Assembly (NCBI GenBank): GCA_963760125.1
Contig: CAVXBV010000008.1
Span: 230,896 to 294,895, forward strand
Direction of reading: 5' to 3'
DNA: 64,000 bases
From: RYN-111 sp963760125
Lineage (GTDB): Bacteria > Actinomycetota > Actinomycetes > Mycobacteriales > SCTD01
The notes beneath the pieces were generated by a model that did not search any database, was not told the origin of the DNA, and saw nothing but the letters and a program-made list of their open reading frames with translations. The position numbers were made by a program, and so were the translations under genes. The stretch's first letter is position 1. Every line of letters begins with the position of its first letter. Below are positions 23,168 to 30,783 of this stretch, piece after piece.

Positions 23168-23233
23168 TTGATCATCGGAATCGGCGTACACGGAAGATGG
23201 CCGAATTCTGTGTACGCCGATTCCGATGATCAA
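23168..23233. repeat. Perfect 24-bp inverted repeat (intergenic hairpin)
   Basis: The arm at 23168-23191 is exactly complementary to 23210-23233, with an 18-base loop. The outer ends read TTGATCAT and ATGATCAA. It lies between the convergent M15 peptidase and groEL genes and would form a very stable hairpin in either transcript, so it can act as a bidirectional terminator. It could also be a copy of a dispersed palindromic repeat. Confidence 0.9.
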
Positions 23234-23269
23234 GGGTGGCAGCCGCAGCGGCCCTCCCGGGCAGCACGG

Positions 23270-23306
23270 CGAGAGGGCCGCCCGCGGGAAGCGGACGGCC
23301 CTCTCG
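23270..23306 (-). terminator. Terminator of groEL
   Basis: An 11-base perfect stem (23270-23280 with 23296-23306) and 15-base loop begin 35 bases beyond the groEL stop codon. There is no T-tract, as usual in high-GC actinomycetes. Confidence 0.7.
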
Positions 23307-23340
23307 GTCGTGACAGGTCGTGACAGGTGCGCGGGACTCC

Positions 23341-24960
23341 CTAGTGCGAGTGGCCGTGTCCGCCATGGGCGGCCGGGGCCTCGTCCTCGGGCTTGTCGGC
23401 GACGAGCGTCTCGGTGGTCAGCAGCATGCTGGCGATCGAGGCGGCGTTGCGGACGGCCGAGCGGGTGACCTTCACCGGGTCGACGATGCCGGCCTTGACC
23501 AGGTCGACGTACTCCCCGGTCGCGGCGTTGAGGCCAGTGGTCTTGCTGCCGGACTCGCGGGTGCGGTTGACGGCGACGCGGCCCTCGAGGCCGGCGTTCT
23601 CGGCGATCCAGCGAGCCGGCTCGTCGAGCGCGGCGCGCACGATCTGCACGCCGACCTTCTCATCACCCTCGAGGCCGAGGAAGTCGTCGAGCACGGAGGC
23701 CGCGTGGACGAGCGCCGCGCCACCACCGGGGACGATGCCCTCCTCGACCGCCGCGCGGGTCGCCGAGATGGCGTCCTCGAGGCGGTGCTTGCGCTCCTTG
23801 AGCTCGACCTCGGTGTGGGCACCGACCTTGATGACTCCCACGCCGCCCGCGAGCTTCGCGAGGCGCTCCTGCAGCTTCTCCTTGTCCCAGTCGGAGTCGC
23901 TGTTCTCGATCTCCTGCTTGATCTGGTTGACGCGACCGGCGACGTCGTCCTTGGAGCCGCCACCCTCGACGAGGGTGGTGGTGTCCTTGGTGACCGTGAC
24001 GGTGCGGACCGTGCCGAGCACCTCGAGGCCCACCTGGTCGAGCTTGAGGCCGACCTCGGCGCTGACGACCTGGCCACCGGTGAGGATGGCGATGTCCTGC
24101 AGCATGGCCTTGCGGCGGTCCCCGAAGCCGGGGGCCTTCACCGCGACGACCTTGAGGGTCTTGCGGATGCTGTTGACGACCAGCGTCGAGAGCGCCTCAC
24201 CGTCGAGGTCCTCGGCGACGATCAGCAGCGGCTTGCCGGACTGCACGACCTTCTCCAGCAGCGGCAGCAGGTCGGCGATCGCCGAGATCTTGCTGTTGTT
24301 GATGAGGACGTACGCGTCCGTGAGGTCCGACTCCATGCGCTCGGGGTCGGTCACGAAGTAGGGGCTGATGTAGCCCTTGTCGAACTGCATGCCCTCGGTG
24401 AGCTCGAGCTCGAAGCCGGTGGTGTTGCTCTCCTCGACGGTGATGACGCCGTCCTTGCCGACCTTGTCCATCGCCTCGGCGACGAGCTCGCCGACGCGCG
24501 GGTCCTGGGCGGAGATGGCGGCGACGGCGGCGATCTCCGCCGGCGTCTCGATCGGGGTGGCGGCCGCGAGCAGCGCCTCGGACACGGCCTCGACGGCCTT
24601 GTCGATGCCGATCTTGATGCCCATGGGGTTCGCGCCGGACGCCACGGCCTTGAGGCCCTGGTGCACCATGGCCTGGCCGAGCACGGTCGCGGTGGTGGTG
24701 CCGTCGCCCGCGACGTCGTTGGTCTTGGTGGCCACCTCCTTGGCGAGCTGCGCGCCCATGTTCTCGAGGCGGTCCTCGAGCTCGATCTCCCGGGCGATGG
24801 TCACGCCGTCGTTGGTGATGGTGGGGCCGCCGTACGCCTTGCCGATGACGACGTTGCGGCCCTTCGGGCCGAGGGTCACCTTGACGGCGTTGGCGAGCGT
24901 GTCGACGCCGCGCTCGAGCGAGCGGCGGGCGTCCTCGGAGAACTGCAGGGTCTTGCTCAA
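23341..24960 (-). CDS. groEL: Chaperonin GroEL (GroEL1 type, His-rich tail)
   Basis: 60-kDa chaperonin of 539 residues that folds proteins in the cytoplasm with GroES and ATP. Signature GDGTTTATVL near 85-94, VKAPGFGDRRKAML near 270 and VPGGGAALVHA near 400 are all in place. The C-terminus ends in a His-rich segment (AAHGGHGHSH) in place of the Gly-Met tail, as in the groES-linked GroEL1 of actinobacteria. The start is TTG, with AAGGAC 5 bases upstream; no nearer ATG/GTG would keep MSKTLQFSED. It lies 94 bases behind groES, and the gap holds a strong hairpin that may lower groEL relative to groES mRNA. Confidence 0.97.
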   Translation of the reverse strand: MSKTLQFSEDARRSLERGVDTLANAVKVTLGPKGRNVVIGKAYGGPTITNDGVTIAREIELEDRLENMGAQLAKEVATKTNDVAGDGTTTATVLGQAMVHQGLKAVASGANPMGIKIGIDKAVEAVSEALLAAATPIETPAEIAAVAAISAQDPRVGELVAEAMDKVGKDGVITVEESNTTGFELELTEGMQFDKGYISPYFVTDPERMESDLTDAYVLINNSKISAIADLLPLLEKVVQSGKPLLIVAEDLDGEALSTLVVNSIRKTLKVVAVKAPGFGDRRKAMLQDIAILTGGQVVSAEVGLKLDQVGLEVLGTVRTVTVTKDTTTLVEGGGSKDDVAGRVNQIKQEIENSDSDWDKEKLQERLAKLAGGVGVIKVGAHTEVELKERKHRLEDAISATRAAVEEGIVPGGGAALVHAASVLDDFLGLEGDEKVGVQIVRAALDEPARWIAENAGLEGRVAVNRTRESGSKTTGLNAATGEYVDLVKAGIVDPVKVTRSAVRNAASIASMLLTTETLVADKPEDEAPAAHGGHGHSH

Positions 24961-25003
24961 GAGGTGTCCTTCCAGACAGTCAGGTCAGCGCAGGGGGAAA
25001 AGG

Positions 25004-25040
25004 CGACGCCCCGGGCCCCGCAGGGGGTTCCGGGGCGTCG
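25004..25040 (-). terminator. Intercistronic hairpin between groES and groEL
   Basis: An 11-base perfect stem (25004-25014 with 25030-25040) lies 15 bases after the groES stop. It may act as a partial terminator or processing/stability element. Confidence 0.6.
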
Positions 25041-25054
25041 CACGCAAGCAGTGC

Positions 25055-25360
25055 TTACTTCTCGATGACCGCGAGGACGTCGCGGGCCGAGAGCACGAGG
25101 TACTCCTCGCCGTTGTACTTCACCTCGGTGCCGCCGTACTTGCTGTACAGCACGCGGTCACCGACGGTGACGTCGAGCGGGACGCGCGCGCCGTCCTCGA
25201 AACGGCCCGGACCCACAGCCAGGACAGTGCCCTCCTGGGGCTTCTCCTTGGCGGTGTCGGGAATGACGATGCCGGACGCGGTGGTCGTCTCGGCCTCGAC
25301 CGCCTGGACCACGATGCGGTCCTCGAGCGGCTTGATGGCGACCTTGGTCGCAGTGGACAC
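25055..25360 (-). CDS. groES: Co-chaperonin GroES
   Basis: A 101-residue heptameric lid for GroEL. It shows the family start IKPLEDRIVVQAVEAE, the mobile loop ETTTASGIVIPDTAKEKP around residues 21-38, and the end VLSARDVLAVIEK. The start is GTG with GGAGG 4 bases upstream. Its promoter overlaps a CIRCE element, so HrcA-type heat-shock control is expected. It is first in the operon with groEL; tsaD lies upstream on the same strand but is separated by this promoter. Confidence 0.97.
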   Translation of the reverse strand: MSTATKVAIKPLEDRIVVQAVEAETTTASGIVIPDTAKEKPQEGTVLAVGPGRFEDGARVPLDVTVGDRVLYSKYGGTEVKYNGEEYLVLSARDVLAVIEK

Positions 25361-25433
25361 GGTTCCTCCAGGAACAACTCAGTTGAGGGGTGGTCACGCA
25401 GCCTGCCGTCGCGGGGGTCAGGCTGTGCTCTCG

Positions 25434-25460
25434 TTGGCACTCTAACCCTTCGAGTGCCAG
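25434..25460 (-). promoter_or_regulatory. CIRCE operator (HrcA binding site)
   Basis: TTGGCACTC, nine spacer bases and GAGTGCCAG match the CIRCE inverted repeat (consensus TTAGCACTC-N9-GAGTGCTAA) with two changes kept symmetric. It lies 74 bases before the groES start. Confidence 0.93.
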
Positions 25461-25468
25461 CCGTGCAA
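25439..25468 (-). promoter_or_regulatory. groESL promoter
   Basis: On the minus strand TTGCAC (25463-25468) and TAGAGT (25439-25444) are separated by 18 bases. The -10 is embedded in CIRCE, so a bound HrcA would block the polymerase. Confidence 0.65.
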
Positions 25469-25480
25469 CACCGGTCCCCC

Positions 25481-26491
25481 TCAGCGGACGACGAGCTCCA
25501 CCGGCATGCTGCTGTCGGCCGGCAGGTCCAGCGGCGAGGCCGGCACGCCGGTGGCGGCCAGGCGCTCGCCCAGGGCTGCGACCATCGCGCCGTTGTCGGT
25601 GCACAGGCCCGGCCGCGGCACGCGCAGGACGATCCCCGCGGCGTCGCACCGCTCCTGCGCGAGCACCCGCAACCGGGAGTTGGCCGCGACCCCACCCCCG
25701 ATGAGCAGGTGACCGACCCCTTGCTCGCGGCAGGCCCGCACGGCCTTGGCCGTGAGCACGTCGACCACGGCCTCCTGGAACGACGCGCAGACGTCGGCCA
25801 CCGGCACCGGTCCCTCGTGCTTCTCCACCCACCGGGCCACCGCGGTCTTCAGGCCCGAGAAGGACACGTCGTACGACGGGTCGGTGAGCATCCCGCGGGG
25901 GAACGGGATGGACGGCGAGCCGAGGCGCGCCTCGCGGTCCACCAGCGGGCCACCGGGAAAACCCAGGCCCAGCAGCCGCGCGACCTTGTCGAACGCCTCC
26001 CCCGCGGCGTCGTCGACCGTCTGGCCGAGCGGGCGCAGGGCGCGGGTCACGTCCTCGACCAGCAGGAGCGAGGAGTGCCCGCCGGACACCAGCAGCGCGA
26101 TGCACGGCTCGGGCAGCGGGCCGTGCTCCAGCACGTCCACGGCCACGTGGGCAGCGAGGTGGTTGACGCCGTACAGGGGGAGGTCGAGGGCGACGGAGTA
26201 GGACTTCGCGGCCGCCACCCCGACCAGCAGGGCGCCGGCGAGCCCTGGACCGCTGGTCACCGCGATGGCGTCCAGGTCGCGCAGACCGACGCCGGCCGTG
26301 GCCAGCGCCCGCCGCACCGTCGGGACCATGGCCTCCAGGTGCGCCCGGGAGGCGATCTCCGGGACCACTCCGCCGAAGCGACGGTGCTCATCGACCGACG
26401 AGGCGACCTCGTCGGCGAGCAGCTCGCCGTCCCGCACGATGCCGATGCCGGTCTCGTCGCACGACGTCTCGATCCCCAGCACCAGCGGCAC
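25481..26491 (-). CDS. tsaD: tRNA N6-adenosine threonylcarbamoyltransferase
   Basis: Transfers the threonylcarbamoyl group to A37 of ANN-decoding tRNAs (t6A) together with TsaB and TsaE. The 336-residue product has the ASKHA nucleotide fold with GIETSCDET at 6-14, metal ligands His111 and His115 (NHLAAHVAVD), and a late Asp in CTDNGAMVAALG. The length is standard. The start is GTG. It follows rimI by 10 bases in a tsaB-rimI-tsaD order typical of actinobacteria; tsaE sits a few genes upstream on the same strand. Confidence 0.96.
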   Translation of the reverse strand: MPLVLGIETSCDETGIGIVRDGELLADEVASSVDEHRRFGGVVPEIASRAHLEAMVPTVRRALATAGVGLRDLDAIAVTSGPGLAGALLVGVAAAKSYSVALDLPLYGVNHLAAHVAVDVLEHGPLPEPCIALLVSGGHSSLLLVEDVTRALRPLGQTVDDAAGEAFDKVARLLGLGFPGGPLVDREARLGSPSIPFPRGMLTDPSYDVSFSGLKTAVARWVEKHEGPVPVADVCASFQEAVVDVLTAKAVRACREQGVGHLLIGGGVAANSRLRVLAQERCDAAGIVLRVPRPGLCTDNGAMVAALGERLAATGVPASPLDLPADSSMPVELVVR

Positions 26492-26501
26492 GCCGACGAC
26501 C

Positions 26502-27014
26502 CTAGTGGGTGCGCGCCATGACCCAGGCGTCCACGCCGCCGGGGTAGTAGCCGCGCCTGATCCCCTCGCGCGTGAACCCGTGGGCGGCGTAGAGCCGCTG
26601 CGCCGGCTCGTTGTCAGCCCGTACCTCCAGCAGGACGCGGCGGTGCCCGCGCCTGGTCGCCTCAGCCAGCAGGTCCCTGAGCAGCAGCGCCCCCAGGCCC
26701 CGGCCCTGGCGGGTGGGCGCGACCGCCATCGTCTGCACGAAGGCCTCGTCCGGGTAGTCGCAGAGCCCGGCGTACCCCACGACCGCGTCCCTGCCCGTGT
26801 CCCTGCCCGTGTCCCTGCCCGCGTCCCGGTCGACGAGGACCACGTAGTGCCGCGTCGCGACCTGACCGAGCTCGGACCAGAAGTGGTGCGCGGTCCACGG
26901 GTCCGGCCCGAACAGCTGCTGCTCGAGGGGCAGGACGTCCTCGACGTGCCACCAGCGGAACCGCTCGAGACTCAGCCCGGCCACCCCTGGCTCGACGGGT
27001 CCCGAGCCGATCAC
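26502..27014 (-). CDS. rimI: Ribosomal protein bS18-alanine N-acetyltransferase RimI-like
   Basis: GNAT enzyme of 170 residues that acetylates the N-terminus of S18 or other proteins. It starts with LERFRWWHVEDVLPLEQQLFG, has VQTMAVAPTRQGRGLGALLL (acetyl-CoA loop RQGRGLG near 107-113) and ends YAAHGFTREGIRRGYYPGG as in RimI. Between residues 62 and 77 there is an added stretch of repeated Asp-Thr-Gly-Arg units. GTG 27014 overlaps the tsaB stop (GTGA), and tsaD follows by 10 bases, so the three are one operon. Confidence 0.9.
   Translation of the reverse strand: MIGSGPVEPGVAGLSLERFRWWHVEDVLPLEQQLFGPDPWTAHHFWSELGQVATRHYVVLVDRDAGRDTGRDTGRDAVVGYAGLCDYPDEAFVQTMAVAPTRQGRGLGALLLRDLLAEATRRGHRRVLLEVRADNEPAQRLYAAHGFTREGIRRGYYPGGVDAWVMARTH
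26785..26830 (-). repeat. 12-base tandem repeat inside rimI
   Basis: GTCCCTGCCCGT recurs about three times in a row with a degenerate fourth copy, coding for Asp-Thr-Gly-Arg repeats. The frame is kept because the unit is a multiple of three. Confidence 0.8.
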
Positions 27015-27619
27015 CGGGCGGCCATCTCCTGCGCATCAGGGCGGCGGAGGTACAGCGGCGTCAGCGGCAGCGGCGCCGCACCGGCCAGGTGCGCCCGGAC
27101 AGCCACCTGCGCCAGGCGCGCCGGCGAGGGGTACCGCGGCTCCTCGAGGACGGTGAGGCCGTGCAGCAGCGCGCCGTCCCCGACGACGCGTCGGCCGTGG
27201 ACGGACTCCGCCGCCACCGCCGGGGTCGTCACGTGCGGCCCGTCCACACGCGCGCCCACCGCGTCGTACGCCGCCCAGTAGACCTCTTTGCGGCGCGCGT
27301 CGGTCATCACGACGGTGTCCGGCCCGCCGAGACCGTCGAGCGAGCACACCCCCAGGACAGGCACGCCTCGCGCCTCGGCGTACACCGCCGCGGTCACGAT
27401 GCCGACCCGCAGCCCGGTGAAGGGACCGGGGCCGAGCCCGACGACGACGACGTCGGGCGCCCCGGCTGCCAGGACCTCGCGCAGGCCCAGAGCGAGCAGC
27501 TCGCCGTGCCGCCGACCGTCGACGACGACCCGTTCGGCGAGCACCTCGGTCGTCGCGTCCACCCGGACCAGGGCGGCAGACACTGCCGGGGTCGAGGTGT
27601 CCAGCACCAGGGCGAGCAC
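27011..27619 (-). CDS. tsaB: tRNA threonylcarbamoyladenosine biosynthesis protein TsaB
   Basis: Scaffold partner of TsaD in t6A formation, 202 residues. The start VLALVLDTSTPAVSAALV, the motif GLGPGPFTGLRVGIVTA near 70-86 and VMTDARRKEVYWAAY near 110 are standard TsaB features; the ASKHA fold lacks the TsaD metal histidines, as expected. GTG 27619 is chosen because the family begins at this LDTS strand; the open frame continues upstream without homology. It begins 5 bases after the stop of the lipoprotein gene, with only a weak AGGG, and overlaps rimI by 4 bases. Confidence 0.93.
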   Translation of the reverse strand: MLALVLDTSTPAVSAALVRVDATTEVLAERVVVDGRRHGELLALGLREVLAAGAPDVVVVGLGPGPFTGLRVGIVTAAVYAEARGVPVLGVCSLDGLGGPDTVVMTDARRKEVYWAAYDAVGARVDGPHVTTPAVAAESVHGRRVVGDGALLHGLTVLEEPRYPSPARLAQVAVRAHLAGAAPLPLTPLYLRRPDAQEMAAR

Positions 27620-27624
27620 GGGGG

Positions 27625-28233
27625 CTAGCCCTGGCTCGTGCCGGCTTGCTTGTCGGTGGCGAAGACCGCGACGTCCCAGCGGGACGCCCCGTCGGCGGTC
27701 ACGGTGACCTGGTAGGTGATCGAGGACGTCTGGTTCTCCGGCGCCTCGGCGACGAGCTCGGAGTACTGCTCGGGGTCGGCGTTGCAGTCGATCTGCTGGA
27801 AGGCCTTGGACTCGGGCACGGTGTCGAGGAGGACAGCGCCGTTGCCGAGGCACCCGACGACGGAGCCGAGGTGCTGACCGGCGGGCACCGTGACGCTGAA
27901 GGTGGCCTTGCGCTTGTTGGGGTCGTCGCGGTTGTCCGCTCCGCCGATCTTGCCGTTGACCGGGGCGATCGTGACAGGCGGGATCTTCGAGGCGTCGGCC
28001 GGGAAGACCGTCGGTGACGGCTCCGGGCTGCCGTTCTCCACGCAGCGGGCCGGCACGGACGTCGCGTTGAAGTTGCACGTCGACGTGGGCGTCGGACGCA
28101 GCGACGGGTCGTCGCTCGCACCGTTGCTGCCGGAGCAGCCGGTGAGGACGAGCAGCAGCGAGGCTGCACCCAGAGCGGGACGGAAGAGGCGGGGCGACCT
28201 GGACAGCGGGTTACTCCTTGTAGTGCGCGACAA
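27625..28233 (-). CDS. Lipoprotein of unknown function
   Basis: Exported protein of about 200 residues with lipobox VLTGC near residue 33, a Ser/Asp/Pro-rich linker, then a beta-rich domain with cysteines (TCNF, ARCVENG, GCLGN, DCNAD) likely paired in the envelope. No named family is recognised. The start is unusual. The only canonical in-frame start that includes the signal peptide is TTG 28233, inside the end of the acyl-CoA ligase gene and with no good ribosome-binding site. A CTG at 28206 has AAGGAG 7 bases before it and gives a normal-length lipoprotein signal peptide. Both starts overlap or abut the upstream gene. Confidence 0.65.
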   Translation of the reverse strand: MSRTTRSNPLSRSPRLFRPALGAASLLLVLTGCSGSNGASDDPSLRPTPTSTCNFNATSVPARCVENGSPEPSPTVFPADASKIPPVTIAPVNGKIGGADNRDDPNKRKATFSVTVPAGQHLGSVVGCLGNGAVLLDTVPESKAFQQIDCNADPEQYSELVAEAPENQTSSITYQVTVTADGASRWDVAVFATDKQAGTSQG

Positions 28234-29740
28234 GCTCGCGCTTGAGGACCTTGCCGGACGGGCCGAGGGGCAGCGCGTCGGCGAAGATGACCCTCCGAGG
28301 GTACTTGTACGCCGCCAGCTGGCCCTTGCTCCACCCGACGAGCTCCTCCTCGGTGACCCCGCCCCCCTCCGGGTCCAGGATCACGACGGCGCAGACCTCT
28401 TCGCCGTACTGCGCGTCCGGCAGCCCGATGACGGCGACCTGCCCGACGGCCGGGTGGCGGAGCAGGACCTCCTCGACGTCACGCGGGTAGACGTTGTAGC
28501 CGCCGCGGATGACCATGTCCTTCTTGCGGTCGACGATGCGGATGTAGCCGTCCTCGTCCTTGGTGCCGAGGTCACCGGTGCGGAACCAGCCGTCGACGAT
28601 GGCCGCGGCCGTGGCCTCCGGCTTGTTGAGGTAGCCCTTGAAGATGTTGTGCCCACGCACGACGATCTCGCCGAGCTCACCGGTGGGGACCAGCTCGATG
28701 CGCTCCTCGAGCTCGGCCTTCGCGACCTCGGTCTCGACGCCCCAGATGGTCTTCCCGACCGTGCCGGCGATCGGCTCGAACCCCTGCTGGTTGAACGTCG
28801 CGACCGGCGACGTCTCGGTCAGGCCGTAGCCCTCGAGGATCTTCGTGCCGAAGACCTCCGTGAACTTCTCGAGCACGGCGACGGGGAGGGCCGCACCGCC
28901 GGACAGCGCGGACTTCAGCTGCGGCCGGCTGTCGGAGGACTTCGCCGCCTCGAGCAGCCCGACGTACATCGTCGGGACGCCCATGAAGATCGTGCACTTC
29001 TCCTTGACCAGCAGGTCGAGGGCCTGCGCGCCGTCGAAGCGGGGCAGCAGCACGACCGTGGCACCCACGTAGAAGGCGGTGTTCATGCAGCAGGTCTGGC
29101 CGAAGGTGTGGAACAGCGGCAGGCAGCCGAGGACGACGTCGTTCTCGTCGATGTCGAAGCTGTGCGTGGCCGACACCATGACGTTCATCGTCACGTTGAG
29201 GTGGGTGAGCTCGGCGCCCTTGGGCTTGCCCGTGGTCCCCGAGGTGTAGAGGATCACCGCGGTGTCCTCGGCCTCCCGCGGCACGACCTCCTCGATCGGG
29301 GTGGCCGACAGCGCCAGGGTGTCGATGCGGGTGATGGAGGCGTCGCCGCCGTCCATGACCGCGAACACGGGGACGCCGGCGAGCTCAGCGCCCTTGGCGC
29401 CCTCTGCCAGCAGCGGCGCCGCGCAGACGAGCGCCTTGGCCCCGGAGTCGGTCAGGACGTACTCGATCTCCTCCGCCTTGAGCAGCGCGTGGACCGGCAC
29501 GGCGACCGCGCCGAGGGCGAGGGTGCCGAAGTAGGCCAGGGGGAAGTGCGGGGTGTTGGGGATGAGCAGCGCCACCTTGTCGCCGGGGCCGATGCCGTTC
29601 TCCCGCAGCACCGCTGCGTACTGCTTGGCGTGCCCCCACAGCTGCGCGTAGGTCAGCCGGAGGTCCCCCAGGACCACCGCGTCACGGTCGGCGTGGCGGA
29701 CGGCGGACTCCGCCAGGATCGTGGCGATCGTCAGGGACAC
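28211..29740 (-). CDS. Acyl-CoA synthetase (long-chain fatty acid-CoA ligase family)
   Basis: AMP-forming ligase of 509 residues that activates a carboxylic acid to its CoA ester in the cytoplasm. The P-loop-like motif ILYTSGTTGKPKGAELTH lies near 167-184, EGYGLTETSP near 300, GWFRTGDLGTKDEDGYIRIVDRKKDMVIRGGYNVYP near 390-425, and the catalytic Lys in PSGKVLKRELV at the end. All core motifs A3-A10 are intact. Chain length of the substrate cannot be told; fatty acids are likely. The start GTG 29740 follows GAGGAGAA at 4 bases. The gene downstream (lipoprotein) is coupled. Confidence 0.9.
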   Translation of the reverse strand: MSLTIATILAESAVRHADRDAVVLGDLRLTYAQLWGHAKQYAAVLRENGIGPGDKVALLIPNTPHFPLAYFGTLALGAVAVPVHALLKAEEIEYVLTDSGAKALVCAAPLLAEGAKGAELAGVPVFAVMDGGDASITRIDTLALSATPIEEVVPREAEDTAVILYTSGTTGKPKGAELTHLNVTMNVMVSATHSFDIDENDVVLGCLPLFHTFGQTCCMNTAFYVGATVVLLPRFDGAQALDLLVKEKCTIFMGVPTMYVGLLEAAKSSDSRPQLKSALSGGAALPVAVLEKFTEVFGTKILEGYGLTETSPVATFNQQGFEPIAGTVGKTIWGVETEVAKAELEERIELVPTGELGEIVVRGHNIFKGYLNKPEATAAAIVDGWFRTGDLGTKDEDGYIRIVDRKKDMVIRGGYNVYPRDVEEVLLRHPAVGQVAVIGLPDAQYGEEVCAVVILDPEGGGVTEEELVGWSKGQLAAYKYPRRVIFADALPLGPSGKVLKRELVAHYKE

Positions 29741-29815
29741 GGGCTTCTCCTCAGGGTGACGGCGGTGGCTCGATCATGTCGTGACTTGGCGAACGGCGCA
29801 CTCTTCACCCTGTCG

Positions 29816-30244
29816 TCAGGCCCAGCGCGGCCCGACCCCGGTGACCGTCACGGTGCGCCGATCGTCGTCGTGACGCTCGAGGTGGACGTCCAGGTGGCTG
29901 TCCGACAGCTGCTCCACCACGCCCTCGCCCCACTCGACCACGACCACGGACCTCTCCAGCTCGTGGTCGAGATCGAGGTCCTCGAGGTCGAAGCGGCCGG
30001 CGTCCCGCAGGCGGTAGGCGTCGACGTGCACCAGGGGGACCGGACCGCGGTGCACCCGGGCGATGACGAAGGTCGGACTGGTCACCCGGCCCTCGACGCC
30101 GAGGCCCTCGCCGATCCCCTGCGTGAGGGCGGTCTTGCCGGCACCGAGCGGTCCGGAGAGCACGACCAGGTCGCCGGGACGCAGCCGCGTCGCGAGCTCC
30201 CGGCCGAACGCGCGGGTGTCCTCGACCGTCGCGAGCTCGGTCAT
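29816..30244 (-). CDS. tsaE: tRNA threonylcarbamoyladenosine biosynthesis ATPase TsaE
   Basis: ATPase of 142 residues that drives the TsaB-TsaD complex. The Walker A loop GPLGAGKT is at 31-38, with SPTFVIARVH and VHVDAYRLRD (LVHxDxYR motif) following and EWGEGVVEQL near 105. ATG 30244 overlaps the stop of the UDG gene by 4 bases (ATGA), which fixes the start. The operon order alpha/beta hydrolase - UDG - tsaE continues from alr through repeated 4-base overlaps. Confidence 0.94.
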   Translation of the reverse strand: MTELATVEDTRAFGRELATRLRPGDLVVLSGPLGAGKTALTQGIGEGLGVEGRVTSPTFVIARVHRGPVPLVHVDAYRLRDAGRFDLEDLDLDHELERSVVVVEWGEGVVEQLSDSHLDVHLERHDDDRRTVTVTGVGPRWA

Positions 30245-30783
30245 GCCACCAGCTCCGCGGCCAACGCCAGGTCCTCGCGCAGGAGCCGCAGCGGCTCCCC
30301 GTGGGGCCCACCGCGCAGGGCCGCCGCCGGGTGGTACGTCGGGAGCACGCGCCGGCCGTCGACCTCGTGCACGGTGCCGCGGACACCGGCGAGGGTCGTC
30401 CGGCCGAGGAACCAGGTGGCGGAGGTGAGGCCGAGGGTGACGACCAGTCGCGGCGCGAGGACGTCGAGCTGGGATTGGGTCCACGGACGGCAGTGCGCGG
30501 ACTCCGCGCGCGTCGGGACGCGGTTGGCCGGAGGTCGGCACTTCACGGTGTTGAGCACGGCGACCTGCGCCCGCTCCAGTCCGACCTCCAGCAGGAGGCG
30601 GTCGAGCAGCTGGCCGCTGCGCCCGACGAACGGACGGCCGACGACGTCCTCCTGGGCGCCCGGGGCCTCGCCGACGAGCAGCAGGCGCGCGCCGCGCGGG
30701 GTGTCACCGACGACCACCTGGGTCCGGGTCGCCACCAGCTCCGGGCAGCGCGTGCAGGCGCGGATCTCCGCCTCCAGGCTCAT
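30241..30783 (-). CDS. Uracil-DNA glycosylase family protein (family 4-like, Fe-S)
   Basis: A 180-residue base-excision enzyme. Four cysteines positioned for a [4Fe-4S] cluster are Cys10, Cys13, Cys82 and Cys98 (CTRC, KCRPPANR, HCRPW). The active-site loop GEAPGAQED lies at 38-46 and the DNA-clamp motif YHPAAALRG near 151-159. These fit the thermostable family-4 type rather than the E. coli Ung type. It removes uracil from DNA. Start and stop overlap the neighbours by 4 bases each. Confidence 0.88.
   Translation of the reverse strand: MSLEAEIRACTRCPELVATRTQVVVGDTPRGARLLLVGEAPGAQEDVVGRPFVGRSGQLLDRLLLEVGLERAQVAVLNTVKCRPPANRVPTRAESAHCRPWTQSQLDVLAPRLVVTLGLTSATWFLGRTTLAGVRGTVHEVDGRRVLPTYHPAAALRGGPHGEPLRLLREDLALAAELVA

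Noticed and set aside
23079..23233. CRISPR-like array
   Set aside because: The 13-base units are directly adjacent with no spacers, and the following palindrome is single; no cas genes are present.
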